Source: VGCC01 sp044375955
GTDB lineage: Bacteria > Actinomycetota > Actinomycetes > S36-B12
Direction: 5' to 3'
Length of the DNA stretch: 60,237 nucleotides
NCBI GenBank assembly: GCA_044375955.1
Contig: JBILLS010000006.1
Coordinates: 1-60,237 of the forward strand
Shown: piece by piece, positions 15,942 through 25,269 of the stretch
How positions within the stretch are numbered: the stretch's first letter is position 1
How the letters are laid out: each line of letters starts with the position of its first letter
The notes under the pieces: generated by a model
Told to the model about the DNA's origin: nothing
The model's input: only the letters and a program-made list of their open reading frames with translations
Database searches by the model: none
Made by a program: the position numbers and the translations under genes

Positions 15942-18900
15942 TCAACCGGTGACATCCCCTTGAGCCACAAGGTTGCGCAGCACCCGAAGGCATACGGACA
16001 AGGTGGCCAAGTCCGGGTTCTCCACCGCTGCGATCTCCTGCAGGGTGGTGCGCGCACGCGATACCCCCTCGGCGTGCATTCCCTCCCACCGCTCGACCCG
16101 CTCGAGAGCCGGAAGCTTCGGGTCCGTGGCCCTGATGATGCGGGCGGTGAGGGCGGCGATGACCTGGTAGAGATCCGTGCGCATCGCTTGCCGAGCAAGT
16201 GCGGTCCACCGATCCCCACGCGGCAGGTCGGTGATCCGGATCAGCGTTCGATCCACGTCGTAGCGGTCGGACAGCGTGAAGTACAACGGCATGACTGTGG
16301 CTGCAGTCTCTCCCGTCCGGTTGCACACGTCCGTGATGTCGAGGAGCGAGAAGACGTCGAGGGCCGCGGCAGCCTCTCGCGCGAGCTCGTCGGGTGCTCC
16401 CGCTTCACGGAAACGCTGCACGCGTCGACGGAAGCGCTCCGCGTCCTGCCCGGTGAGATCCGCGGGAACCTCGTGGGCGTGATCTGCGACCGTGGATCGG
16501 AAGGTGGCGACCTCGGCAGCGATGTTGAGCTCTCCCCCGCGGAACTGGAGGAACCAGCGGGTGGCGCGATCCAAGAGACGTCGCGTCTCGAGTTGAAGAG
16601 AGGTTTGCGCCGAGGTGGGGACAGTGTTGTCCAAGCTGTTGATCCAGTCCCACGTCTCTCGGATACCGAAGACACCCATCGCTGCGGTCGCAGCCCGCAC
16701 CACCTGTGCAACCGACGCACCGGTCTCCTCGATGACCCGGTAGACGAAAGTGATACCGCCCACGTTGATCAGGGAGTTGGCGACCACAGTGTTGATGATC
16801 TGCGCCCTGAGGGGATGCGCGGCGATTGCGGCGGGGAACCGTTCGCGCAGCGCGGGCGGGAAGTACTCGATCAACGTCGCGTGGAACCACGGGTCGGTGC
16901 TGAGGGTCGACTTGTTCAGATTCGAAGTGAGCCAGTTCTTGGAGTAGGCGAGCAGGACCGCGAGTTCCGGTGAGGTGAGCTCGGACTCGGCAGCGATGAG
17001 GGTCCCGAACTCTTCATCGTTGGGTAGGGACTCGAGGCTTCGGTCGAGGACTCCCCGCCGCTCCATTTCCTTGATCATCCGCTGGTGGACTGTGATGAGG
17101 GCGGGTGCGCCACGCCGGGCGTTCCCGAGCACGACGTTCTGGTCGTAGTTGTCGCGCAACACCGAGGCGGCGACATCGTCGGTCATGTCGGCAAGTAGGG
17201 CGTCCCGTTCGGACAGGGTCATCTCTCCGCTGCACACGATCGAGTCGAGCAGGATCTTGATGTTGACCTCGTGATCGGAGGTGTCGACCCCTGCGGAGTT
17301 ATCGATGGCGTCGGTGTTGAGTTTCACGCCGTGGCGCGCCGCCTCGATGCGACCTTTCTGGGTCAGCCCGAGGTTTCCACCCTCCCCGACCACGCGTACA
17401 CGGAGTTGATGACCATTGATCCGGATCCCGTCGTTGGCCTTGTCACCCACCTCCGCAGAGGCCTCGTTCTGCGCCTTCACGTAGGTGCCTATCCCCCCGT
17501 TCCATAGGAGATCGACCGGCGCCTTGAGGATCGCGGAGATCAGCTCGTCGGGAGTCAGATGGTGCACGTCAGGCTCGAGACCTAAGGCCTCCCGGATCTC
17601 ATCGGTCAGGGTGATCGACTTGGCCGAGCGCGAGAAGACGCCACCGCCCGCCGAGATGAGCTGGGGCGCGTAATCGGCCCAACTCGAGCGCGGAAGTTCG
17701 AAGAGTCGTCGCCGCTCCCGCAGGGAGGCGATCGGATCGGGGTCGGGATCGATGAAGATATCGCGATGGTCGAATGCGGCGAGGAGGCGGATGTGCTCAC
17801 TCAGCATCATCCCGTTGCCGAAGACATCACCACTCATATCCCCGATACCCACCACGGTGAAGTCCTGGGTCTGTGTGTTGATTCCCAGCTCACGGAAGTG
17901 CTTCTTCACCGACTCCCAGGCCCCACGCGCAGTGATACCCATGGCCTTGTGGTCGTATCCCGCTGAACCCCCCGAGGCGAAAGCGTCGCCCAACCAGAAA
18001 CCGAAGTCCGCCGAGATCGAATTGGCCACATCGGAGAACGAGGCGGTCCCTTTATCAGCGGCGACGACCAGATAGGGATCGTCACCGTCGTGTCGAATGA
18101 CTCGCGCCGGAGGGACGATCTGGCCATCGATGAGGTTGTCGGTGATGGTGAGCAGCGCGGTCACGAACTCCGCATAGGCCGCCCGACCACCGGCCAGCCA
18201 CGCTTCGCGATCGATCCCCGGATCCGGAAGCTGCTTGGGATAGAAGCCGCCCTTGGCGCCCACCGGAACGATGACCGCGTTCTTGACTTCCTGAGCCTTG
18301 ACGAGGCCAAGGATCTCTGTGCGGAAGTCCTCCCGACGATCACTCCACCGCAGGCCGCCGCGCGCAACATCTCCGAAGCGCAGGTGGACGCCCTCGACAC
18401 GGGGGGAATAGACCCAGATCTCATGGACGGGGCGGGGAAGCGGCATGTCGGGGATGCTGCGGGGCTCCAACTTGGAAGACAACGTGGTGGATTCCGGTTG
18501 CTGGAAGTAGGAGGTGCGCACCGTTGCTTGCAGGAGTGTGAGGAAGGATCGAAGTATGCGGTCCTGATCGAGGCTCAGGACATCGACGAGTTGCCCCTCG
18601 ATCTGCTCGGCGCAGCGATCCATGTTGGCATCGCGGTCTCCCTCGCGACTCGGATCGAACCGTGCGTGGAACAGATCGATGAGCGACCGTGCTACGGCGG
18701 GATTGGCAAGTACTGCTTGCTCGATGTATCCCTGACTGAAGGTGGAACCGATCTGGCGGAGGTAGCGCGCGTAGGAACGCATCACGACACATTCCCGCCA
18801 CGTGAAGCCCGCGAGGATCACCAGGCTCGTAAACGTGTCGATCTCGCAGGAACCCCACCAGGTGGCGAGGAAGGCCTCCTCGACGTTGCGGAAGTCCGCA

Positions 18901-20699
18901 TCCGTCAACTCCGGGGCACCCGGTGGAGGAGCCATCCCGAAGTTGAGAATCGAGATGACCTGGCTGTCCGATAGCTCGACCTCGTAGGGGTGCTCATCGA
19001 GGACATCGAATCCAAGGTTCTGGAGTATCGGCAGGACACGCGAGAGGGGAAGGGCCCGGCCCCTGCGCGTGATGGTGAACTGCAGCGACTCCTCCCCGGC
19101 TGACATGCGCACGGCAAGTTCGTCCGGAGCAAGTGTCTCGATCACCTCGATGGCATCTACGGCATCTTCCGGGGTGAAGTCCTCTTTGTAGGCCTCGGGG
19201 AACGCTTCACCGAATACGTGGATCATGTCGCGCGCACGATCCTCACCAACCCGGGTCAGGACTGCATCAGCGAAGTCGTCCGACCAACTGCGGGTCGCGG
19301 CGGCGACCTGGGCCTCCAACTTCCCCCGATCCACGTCCTGGAGGGGTTGATCCGCAGGAACACGGATCACGAAGAGCAAACGTGCCAACACCGACTCGGA
19401 CACGAGGACCGTGAAGTCGATCGACGTGCCCCCGAAGGCGCGCTGGAGGATCTCGGAGATGCGGGTGCGAACAGCGGTGTTGTACCGATCGCGGGGTAGG
19501 TAGACGAGAGCGGAGACCGAGCGGCCGTACGCGTCGGGCCGGAGGAACAGGCGGGTCTGACGGCGTTCCTGCATGTGGAGGACTGCCGATGCCGTGTCAT
19601 TGAGAGCCTGCTGGCCAATCTGGAATAGCTCATCGCGCGGGTACGTCTCCATGAACTGCTGCAGATCATGTGCGCTATGGGAGTTCGGGACGAACTCGAG
19701 GGCCTTCATGGCACGGTCGTACTTGCGGCGAAGGATCGGTACCTCCAGGACGCTGGAGGTGTATGCGGGGGCCGCGAATACGCCCAGGATCCGGTGCTCT
19801 CCGATGACCGTCCCCTGGTCATCGAAACGCTTGACGCCGATGTAATCCAGATAGCCGGGTCGATGCACCGTCGAACGAGCATTCGCCTTGGTGAGAATGA
19901 GGAGTTCGGGGTCCTTCGCCCGGGCGCGAACAGATGCAGGGAGTACAGCGAAGCTGGGCGAGACCGATTGATCCTCACTACCGTCGCGGCGCAGGATGCC
20001 GAGCCCGGAGCCGGGCACTGCCTGAAGGGCGTCCTCGCCGTTTGCCGTGATGAGGTCATACGCGCGGTAGCCGAGCAGCGTGAGATTGCCAGCGGTGATC
20101 CATCGAAGAAGCGCAATGGTCTCTCCCACCTCGTCCGCGGCTATGCCCACGGGCGGGTTCCTCTCGAGCTCGTCCGCGATCGTGACGACCCTCGTCTTCA
20201 TGGCAGGCCAATCGGTCACCGCGCGACGGACATCACCCAAGACCCGGCGCACCCCTGTGCGGAGGGCCTCCGAATCATCCTTGCGGTAGTCGCGCTCGAG
20301 TTCGATGTGCATCCACGACTCAGCCAGCGCATCGGACGCATGTCCCACATCCGCGTCCAGGACATGCATGAGCTTCCCATCGTGATCTCGCTGCACGGCA
20401 AGTTGCGGATGCAGGAACATCTCGACACTGCGACCGCGACGGGTGATCTCGTTGGTCACCGAATCGACGAGGAACGGCATGTCGTCCGTGACCACCTCGA
20501 GGACGGTCCCGGTGGGAGTCTCGAATGCCCGGACCAGCGTCTCTCCCGGATTCCGCACTCGAGCCCAGCGCGCCATCGAGGTGACCTCGTCGACGAGCTG
20601 ATCGTGATCGCGAACCTGTTCAGGAGCCACGTGTCGCGAGAAACGCGCCACAAGAGTGGCCAGATCCGGAACGGACTGTTCCGCCGCGGGAACGCTCAC
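15942..20699 (-). CDS. gdh: NAD-specific glutamate dehydrogenase, 180-kDa class
   Basis: This roughly 1585-aa enzyme oxidatively deaminates L-glutamate to 2-oxoglutarate. The dehydrogenase core is recognisable in VKNAVIVPVGAKGGFYPK (substrate/NAD region) and GDMSGDVFGNGMMLSEH, flanked by the long N- and C-terminal regulatory regions that define the large class. The length fits that class, about 1600 residues. The GTG at 20699 is chosen; it has AGAGG 8 nt upstream and leaves room for the divergent DUF2505 promoter. An earlier in-frame ATG at 20834 would overlap that gene. A TACCGT box at 20744-20739 on the minus strand is a candidate -10. Confidence 0.93.
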   Translation of the reverse strand: MSVPAAEQSVPDLATLVARFSRHVAPEQVRDHDQLVDEVTSMARWARVRNPGETLVRAFETPTGTVLEVVTDDMPFLVDSVTNEITRRGRSVEMFLHPQLAVQRDHDGKLMHVLDADVGHASDALAESWMHIELERDYRKDDSEALRTGVRRVLGDVRRAVTDWPAMKTRVVTIADELERNPPVGIAADEVGETIALLRWITAGNLTLLGYRAYDLITANGEDALQAVPGSGLGILRRDGSEDQSVSPSFAVLPASVRARAKDPELLILTKANARSTVHRPGYLDYIGVKRFDDQGTVIGEHRILGVFAAPAYTSSVLEVPILRRKYDRAMKALEFVPNSHSAHDLQQFMETYPRDELFQIGQQALNDTASAVLHMQERRQTRLFLRPDAYGRSVSALVYLPRDRYNTAVRTRISEILQRAFGGTSIDFTVLVSESVLARLLFVIRVPADQPLQDVDRGKLEAQVAAATRSWSDDFADAVLTRVGEDRARDMIHVFGEAFPEAYKEDFTPEDAVDAIEVIETLAPDELAVRMSAGEESLQFTITRRGRALPLSRVLPILQNLGFDVLDEHPYEVELSDSQVISILNFGMAPPPGAPELTDADFRNVEEAFLATWWGSCEIDTFTSLVILAGFTWRECVVMRSYARYLRQIGSTFSQGYIEQAVLANPAVARSLIDLFHARFDPSREGDRDANMDRCAEQIEGQLVDVLSLDQDRILRSFLTLLQATVRTSYFQQPESTTLSSKLEPRSIPDMPLPRPVHEIWVYSPRVEGVHLRFGDVARGGLRWSDRREDFRTEILGLVKAQEVKNAVIVPVGAKGGFYPKQLPDPGIDREAWLAGGRAAYAEFVTALLTITDNLIDGQIVPPARVIRHDGDDPYLVVAADKGTASFSDVANSISADFGFWLGDAFASGGSAGYDHKAMGITARGAWESVKKHFRELGINTQTQDFTVVGIGDMSGDVFGNGMMLSEHIRLLAAFDHRDIFIDPDPDPIASLRERRRLFELPRSSWADYAPQLISAGGGVFSRSAKSITLTDEIREALGLEPDVHHLTPDELISAILKAPVDLLWNGGIGTYVKAQNEASAEVGDKANDGIRINGHQLRVRVVGEGGNLGLTQKGRIEAARHGVKLNTDAIDNSAGVDTSDHEVNIKILLDSIVCSGEMTLSERDALLADMTDDVAASVLRDNYDQNVVLGNARRGAPALITVHQRMIKEMERRGVLDRSLESLPNDEEFGTLIAAESELTSPELAVLLAYSKNWLTSNLNKSTLSTDPWFHATLIEYFPPALRERFPAAIAAHPLRAQIINTVVANSLINVGGITFVYRVIEETGASVAQVVRAATAAMGVFGIRETWDWINSLDNTVPTSAQTSLQLETRRLLDRATRWFLQFRGGELNIAAEVATFRSTVADHAHEVPADLTGQDAERFRRRVQRFREAGAPDELAREAAAALDVFSLLDITDVCNRTGETAATVMPLYFTLSDRYDVDRTLIRITDLPRGDRWTALARQAMRTDLYQVIAALTARIIRATDPKLPALERVERWEGMHAEGVSRARTTLQEIAAVENPDLATLSVCLRVLRNLVAQGDVTG

Positions 20700-20814
20700 G
20701 CTTATCGCCTCTTCGCACGCAGTGCCCGAACCTCTCCTACGGTAGTCCTCCCTCGGCGCGGACGGGTGGATGAGCCCGAAGGTCGCCCACTGTTCTCCAG
20801 CCGGCCACGTATGC

Positions 20815-20820
20815 CACGAT
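20815..20820 (+). promoter_or_regulatory. Leaderless-type -10 element CACGAT
   Basis: CACGAT lies 6 nt before the GTG at 20827, embedded in the same context as the element at 8509. Confidence 0.45.
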
Positions 20821-20826
20821 CGGACG

Positions 20827-21324
20827 GTGAGCACTCACCTCGATGTCGTCCAGGAGTTCCCCGCCGATGCGTTCAGAACATTTGGGGTTCTCACCGATCG
20901 GGACTACATCGAGGCGAAGTGTGCAGCGACCGGCTCACTTCGCACGAGGATCGAGATCTCCGGTGATGCGGGATCCGCGATCACTGTGCGCACGGAGCGC
21001 GTACTTCCCGCGAATGTCCCCGCTGTTGCAAAGTCCTTCGTCGGCGAGACCATCGACGTCACCGAGATCCAGGAATGGTCGGCGCCGGATGCCGACGGAA
21101 CACGCTCGGCGATCGTGACGGTGCGCTTCTCCGGCCCGTTGCGTTTCGAGGGGACCGCGGACCTCCGACCCACCGCTCAGGGTTGCTCCATTCACACCAT
21201 TGGTCGACTGACGGCCAAGGTGCCCTTCGTTGGTGGAACCATCGAGGAGGAGGCGGCACGACAGACCGAGAAGTACCTGCGCGTCGAGGAATCCCTCGCC
21301 GCCGAGTGGCTAGGACGCGCGTAG
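20827..21324 (+). CDS. DUF2505 family protein
   Basis: This 165-aa protein matches the actinobacterial DUF2505 family: it starts STHLDVVQEFPADAFRTFGVLTDRDYIEAK and ends with the amphipathic EEEAARQTEKYLRVEE helix. The fold resembles START/polyketide-cyclase-like proteins that bind hydrophobic ligands, but no activity is established. The GTG at 20827 is chosen because the family begins there and a CACGAT box is 6 nt upstream. It is divergent from the glutamate dehydrogenase gene and overlaps the patatin-like gene tail-to-tail by 15 bp. Confidence 0.82.
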   Translation: MSTHLDVVQEFPADAFRTFGVLTDRDYIEAKCAATGSLRTRIEISGDAGSAITVRTERVLPANVPAVAKSFVGETIDVTEIQEWSAPDADGTRSAIVTVRFSGPLRFEGTADLRPTAQGCSIHTIGRLTAKVPFVGGTIEEEAARQTEKYLRVEESLAAEWLGRA

Positions 21325-22323
21325 CTCGAGGGAGCGCGCCCAACCGGAGGGTGACGTCCGCATCGACGTCTCCAGGACATGTCTGCGCCGGGATGCATCC
21401 ATGAGGTTTGCACCCATCGCGGCGAGATCCTCCGGCCCAGGACCGAGGATGAATACATGCGCGCCATGCGCCCGCACCGTGTCGGCTTCATCGACACAGA
21501 CTTTGGTCACCTCGCCGCGCCACCGCCGTTCCAGACGCGCCGCAAGGCCGGTGGGATGGTCTGTGGCGAAGGACACCATCGGGGCTATCACGTAGACCTC
21601 GTCCAGACCCATGTGCTCGAGGACATCGACCGACGTCGCGGAGATAGCGCCGCCGTCGACATAGGTGCGCCCGTTGATCGCGACCGGGGCGAACCATCCG
21701 GGAATCGAGCACGACGCCACGACAGCATCGGATAAGGGAGCCACCGGTGCGCCGGGACGCCCGAAGACCACGCGGTGCCCATCAACGAAATCCATCGCAA
21801 CAACCCAGAGTCGTTGCGGCCACGTACCTGCGGGATTCGCCGCGTCGATCAACTGCGCGACCTGGCCGAGGGAGCGCGATCCGGGGGGAATCAGCGCGGA
21901 GAGCACCGCCGTCACCGGCAGTCGTCCGGGGTGACGCATGCTCGAGGCGATCAGTGCGGGTGAGCCGGGGACGATGAGACGGGGCACTCCTGGACGTTGG
22001 CCACCGGTCGCGCGATCGGGGTCGAACTCGTAATGGGCGAGCGGTCCGGTTCCGACATCATCGCCGGCGTAGTGACCCCTCATCTCCTCCAAGGAGACAC
22101 CCAGGGTGACCAGGGCGCCGAGAACCGACCCGGCGGACGTGCCCACGATGATGTCGAAATCCTCGGTGTCGACCCCGAAGGCTCGGAGGGCATCAAGTGC
22201 CCCGACGGACCACGTGCCCCCGAGGACCCCGCCCCCTCCGAGGACCAAGCCCCGCCGTGGAGTGTGCACACTCGCCTCCTCGACCGTCATCCTGGCACGC
22301 GCCACACCGCGAAGGTGCGTCAT
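21310..22323 (-). CDS. Patatin-like phospholipase
   Basis: This 337-aa protein has the three patatin marks: the oxyanion-hole glycine run RGLVLGGGGVLGG, the nucleophile elbow GTSAGS and the catalytic dyad motif DGGAIS. Patatin-like enzymes deacylate phospholipids or other lipids. No signal peptide is seen, so it is probably cytoplasmic or membrane-peripheral. The ATG at 22323 is preceded by GGTGAGGA; a second ATG at 22287 is nearly as good. It is divergent from the L,D-transpeptidase gene. Confidence 0.87.
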   Translation of the reverse strand: MTHLRGVARARMTVEEASVHTPRRGLVLGGGGVLGGTWSVGALDALRAFGVDTEDFDIIVGTSAGSVLGALVTLGVSLEEMRGHYAGDDVGTGPLAHYEFDPDRATGGQRPGVPRLIVPGSPALIASSMRHPGRLPVTAVLSALIPPGSRSLGQVAQLIDAANPAGTWPQRLWVVAMDFVDGHRVVFGRPGAPVAPLSDAVVASCSIPGWFAPVAINGRTYVDGGAISATSVDVLEHMGLDEVYVIAPMVSFATDHPTGLAARLERRWRGEVTKVCVDEADTVRAHGAHVFILGPGPEDLAAMGANLMDASRRRHVLETSMRTSPSGWARSLELRAS

Positions 22324-22413
22324 GGGACACGTCCTCACCCCTACCCTGCTGGAGTGCACTTCCCCCGCCATGCACACTCCCCCGTGACCGCGACGAGTAG
22401 ACGCCTGCACGGG

Positions 22414-22419
22414 TACGGT
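22414..22419 (+). promoter_or_regulatory. Leaderless-type -10 element TACGGT
   Basis: TACGGT lies exactly 6 nt before the ATG at 22426. It fixes the start of the L,D-transpeptidase at the signal-peptide methionine rather than at earlier in-frame codons. Confidence 0.6.
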
Positions 22420-22425
22420 GTTGGA

Positions 22426-23145
22426 ATGGTCGGACTGGCGCGCAGATTCCCCAGGCGAACCCTCGCCGCCCTGCTCACCACCAGCCTTGCCGCGGGCCTC
22501 GGTGTCGGCCTGCTGCTCCCCGCGGCGTCGGCCTCCGACACCACCCCGACCCCCACTCCCACGGTCACAGAGACACCCACTCCCACGGTCACTCCGACCC
22601 CCACCGCGACTCCGACTCCGACTCCGACGGTCGTGGACGTCAGCGTCCTCGGTGCCGAGGGACCACGCCCGGCCAAATACAAGAAGCCGAAGGCCGCGAC
22701 ACGGACCAAGAAGGCACGCAATGTGCCCGTGCGTCCTTTGGATGACGGCGATGGTCGACGAATCGTCTACGACAAGACACTCATGCACGTGTGGCTGATC
22801 GACGAGAACGACACCGTGGTCAAGCGCTTCCCTGTCGTCGGCAGGTGGGATCGACCGGTGCAGGGCACGTACACGATCTACTCACAGTCAGAACGCAGCG
22901 GCAATCCGAACTCCGGTGTGACCTTCGATCACATGACGCGCTTCGCGTACGGCCTCGATGGCAAGACGCCAATCGGGTTCCACAGCATCCCGATTTACTA
23001 CGACGGACGCATGATGCACGACACCGATCAGCTCGGCCTCCCAGTGGCGACGGGCGGGTGCGTGCGCATGGCGGCGGAGGATGCGGAGTTCCTCTACAAC
23101 TGGGCCAAGAAGGGCGACACCGTGGTGGTGCTGCCGTCGCCCTAA
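22426..23145 (+). CDS. Secreted L,D-transpeptidase (YkuD domain)
   Basis: This 239-aa exported protein has a signal peptide (RRFPRR, then a hydrophobic core ending AASA), a roughly 30-residue Thr/Pro-rich linker, a Lys-rich stretch, and a YkuD domain. YkuD enzymes form 3-3 cross-links in peptidoglycan. The catalytic segment reads GFHSIP...LPVATGGCVRM: the cysteine and following arginine are present, but the residue before GC is Gly where many family members have His (SHGC). It overlaps the CpaE-like gene tail-to-tail by 4 bp. Confidence 0.9.
   Translation: MVGLARRFPRRTLAALLTTSLAAGLGVGLLLPAASASDTTPTPTPTVTETPTPTVTPTPTATPTPTPTVVDVSVLGAEGPRPAKYKKPKAATRTKKARNVPVRPLDDGDGRRIVYDKTLMHVWLIDENDTVVKRFPVVGRWDRPVQGTYTIYSQSERSGNPNSGVTFDHMTRFAYGLDGKTPIGFHSIPIYYDGRMMHDTDQLGLPVATGGCVRMAAEDAEFLYNWAKKGDTVVVLPSP
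22537..22632 (+). repeat. Thr-Pro coding repeat in the L,D-transpeptidase linker
   Basis: Tandem ACY-CCN codons (Thr-Pro) with occasional Thr-Val make a low-complexity spacer between signal peptide and catalytic domain. Such linkers span the wall and often vary in length between strains. Confidence 0.75.
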
Positions 23146-24290
23146 GCCGCCGTGAGGTGGTGGGCGACATGTCGCATCCGAGACCGTGCCGGGGATCGGC
23201 CGCGCATCTCACTCGGCAGGCTGCCGCGAGCGGCGGCCTTGAGCACGCTCGAATCCTCCGGTATCCCCTCGACATCCACGATGAATCCCGTCCGGGTCAG
23301 AACCTGACGGACCTCCTTCACCTGCCACGATCGGTGGATCCGATTGACCAGGACTAGTGGGCGCCGATCCCGGGTCACCTCGTCCAGCACCGAGAGCGAT
23401 CGGACGAGCCGCGCGACTCCAACCGGGTCCGGTCGCGCGACGATGAGGATTTGGTCGACATCGGCGAGTGCGGCCCGGGCGATTGCATTCCGCTCACCCC
23501 GCAAGCCGGTGACCGGATCGGACGTCGATTCGATACACGAATGGATATCGACGACCGCGATGTCGGCGATCGTCCTACAGGTTCGAAGTACTTGCCGAAA
23601 CGGTCCCCCTCGAAGCTCGGCCCAGCGTCCCGGATCATCGAGTCCGGTGAGAACGTCGAGACCCGGCTTCACACACCGGAGGGCGCGCTCCATCGCAGAT
23701 TCATCGAGGGACCCCTGTTCGGCGTGCTTGCAGGCCAAGAGAACACCGCTGGCCTGCTCGGTGATCGCAAGAGTGGTGGTGATCGAGGGATTGTGCGTAT
23801 CGCCGTCGATCATCAGGGTCCGAAACCCGAGTCGGGAGCAGGCTTCGGCGAGCGCGATCGTGACGGTGGTGCGCCCGGGAGCGCCGGCGGTGCCCCATAC
23901 CGCGATCACCGAACCCGCACCCTCGATACCGGACGACGTTGCGGGACCAGGAACATTCAGCGACCCGAGCAGCGCCGTCGACGTCGCCTCGATATGGGCT
24001 GCGCCGGGCGATGACGGAGGAATTCCGGATTCGCCCGCGGCCCGGATGACGATCACCCCGGCTGCCCGCTCGCAGAGTTCAGCCCACAGAGCGGCATCGA
24101 CGCGTTGCAAGGCCGTGGACACCACGACCACGGAATCCGGCTCGATGCTGACCGCTGCCAGAGTGTCGGCGGCATCGACACAGTGGCGCGCGATCGTCCA
24201 TCCATCCGCCTGGACGGCGTCGATCAACGCCAGCTCATCCACGACTCCTGGAGTGCACCACACGATCCGGTTCCGGTCACGGGACAGCAT
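23142..24290 (-). CDS. CpaE/MinD-like P-loop ATPase
   Basis: This 382-aa protein has an N-terminal receiver-like or unknown region and a MinD/ParA-type ATPase domain from about residue 125. The P-loop is VWGTAGAPGRTT (about 131-142), with Arg where the usual P-loop lysine would be, followed by LMIDGDTHNPS (Walker A'-like). CpaE proteins localise Tad/Flp pilus assembly. The ATG at 24290 overlaps the preceding SAF gene by 14 bp, so they form one operon. No cpaF, tadB or pilin gene is nearby, so a pilus role is uncertain. Confidence 0.75.
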   Translation of the reverse strand: MLSRDRNRIVWCTPGVVDELALIDAVQADGWTIARHCVDAADTLAAVSIEPDSVVVVSTALQRVDAALWAELCERAAGVIVIRAAGESGIPPSSPGAAHIEATSTALLGSLNVPGPATSSGIEGAGSVIAVWGTAGAPGRTTVTIALAEACSRLGFRTLMIDGDTHNPSITTTLAITEQASGVLLACKHAEQGSLDESAMERALRCVKPGLDVLTGLDDPGRWAELRGGPFRQVLRTCRTIADIAVVDIHSCIESTSDPVTGLRGERNAIARAALADVDQILIVARPDPVGVARLVRSLSVLDEVTRDRRPLVLVNRIHRSWQVKEVRQVLTRTGFIVDVEGIPEDSSVLKAAARGSLPSEMRGRSPARSRMRHVAHHLTAA

Positions 24291-24936
24291 CGGCGGCCTC
24301 AAGAAAGGAATCGGCGTCAGGACTCTGACTGGCGAGGGGCACGGATACAAGATCGAGGCTTCCTGCCCGCGAGGCCGCGACCACCCGCGCTACATCGGGT
24401 TCCGCGAGGGTCAGGACGACGGCGATCTGGCCGCCGATGCCCACGGTGTCCTCAGAGATGGATGCAATGGTCACTCCGGGGACGATGAGTTCGGGCACGG
24501 GAAGAATGTCGGCGCGCTCTCCCGATGTGGACCAGACATCCACCCGATCACCGGGCAAGACGTCCGGGGGTAGACGCAGAGGATCGACGGGAACCGTGAC
24601 GAGTCGAGCGCCCGCCAGCTCACCTGGGACGACGGCTCGTCGGGGAACCAACTCTCCTGCAGCGACCGGCCACAGCATTCGGCCGCTCACTGGCTGGTCC
24701 GCAGCGAGATAGTCATCGCTTGCCTCGCCCAGTGCGACGGTGACCGGGCGCAGGTCCGCGACCATCGCCCCGTCGGGGAGGTCCCGTGTGGCCTGCCAGA
24801 CAGTCACGCTGTCACCGTCGGATGACAGCAGATGGGCTCCGGCGAACATCGCCCCCACGACGAGGGCCAACCCCAACCAGAGACGGAAATCCGTCCATCG
24901 GGGCATCGAGACGCGCACTGCGCGACGTTGTGCCAT
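24277..24936 (-). CDS. SAF domain protein, CpaB/RcpC-like
   Basis: This 219-aa protein has one N-terminal membrane segment (residues about 18-38) and a SAF domain (TVWQATRDLPDGAMVADL...PVSGRMLWPVAAGELV), followed by a CpaB-like region (GDRVDVWST...). CpaB/RcpC proteins are periplasmic or wall-side parts of Tad secretion. The ATG at 24936 has GGGAGG 5 nt upstream. It is the first gene of a two-gene operon with the CpaE-like ATPase. The partner set is incomplete here. Confidence 0.8.
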   Translation of the reverse strand: MAQRRAVRVSMPRWTDFRLWLGLALVVGAMFAGAHLLSSDGDSVTVWQATRDLPDGAMVADLRPVTVALGEASDDYLAADQPVSGRMLWPVAAGELVPRRAVVPGELAGARLVTVPVDPLRLPPDVLPGDRVDVWSTSGERADILPVPELIVPGVTIASISEDTVGIGGQIAVVLTLAEPDVARVVAASRAGSLDLVSVPLASQSPDADSFLEAADAVP

Positions 24937-25032
24937 GTCAACCTCCCACTCCCCAGACGCAGCATGGGCTATCCGCAGATCCCGTGCTTTCCGTTATCCA
25001 CAGCCGCAGATGCCGGATACGCGGGGATTTGG

Positions 25033-25038
25033 CACGAT
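25033..25038 (+). promoter_or_regulatory. Leaderless-type -10 element CACGAT
   Basis: CACGAT is 6 nt before the ATG at 25045, the same hexamer and spacing as at 8509 and 20815. Confidence 0.5.
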
Positions 25039-25044
25039 GCGTCC

Positions 25045-25269
25045 ATGGCACGGTTCCTCACCCTCGCCGATGTCGCGGAAACTCTGAATGTCTCCGCCTC
25101 CCAGGCCTACGCACTCGTGCGCAGTGGTGAACTCCCGGCGATCAAGGTCGGCGGTCGAGGTCAATGGCGCATTGAATCGAGCGTTCTCGAGGACTACATC
25201 GCGCGCATGTATGCGCAGACCCGGGCCCTGGTGGACACAGGATCCCTGGCGCCGGAGGACGCGGACTAG
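25045..25269 (+). CDS. Helix-turn-helix (excisionase/BldC-like) DNA-binding protein
   Basis: This 74-aa protein is a MerR-type winged helix of the excisionase family: FLTLADVAETLNVSASQAYALVRSGELPAIKVGGRGQWRIESSVLEDYI. It resembles BldC-type regulators in size and fold. It has its own leaderless-type start and is divergent from the SAF/CpaE-like operon, 108 bp away, so it could regulate that operon. It overlaps the next convergent gene by 4 bp. The targets are unknown. Confidence 0.83.
   Translation: MARFLTLADVAETLNVSASQAYALVRSGELPAIKVGGRGQWRIESSVLEDYIARMYAQTRALVDTGSLAPEDAD

Noticed and set aside
15939..15944. TGATCA between two genes as a regulatory palindrome
   Set aside because: It is formed by the two abutting TGA stop codons of convergent genes.
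19668..20966. Open frame of over 400 codons opposite the glutamate dehydrogenase gene
   Set aside because: Shadow of the real gene with atypical residue composition and no start signal.
22537..22632. Possible minisatellite or CRISPR-like repeat
   Set aside because: The repeats are Thr-Pro codons in frame within the L,D-transpeptidase gene, without spacers or palindromes.
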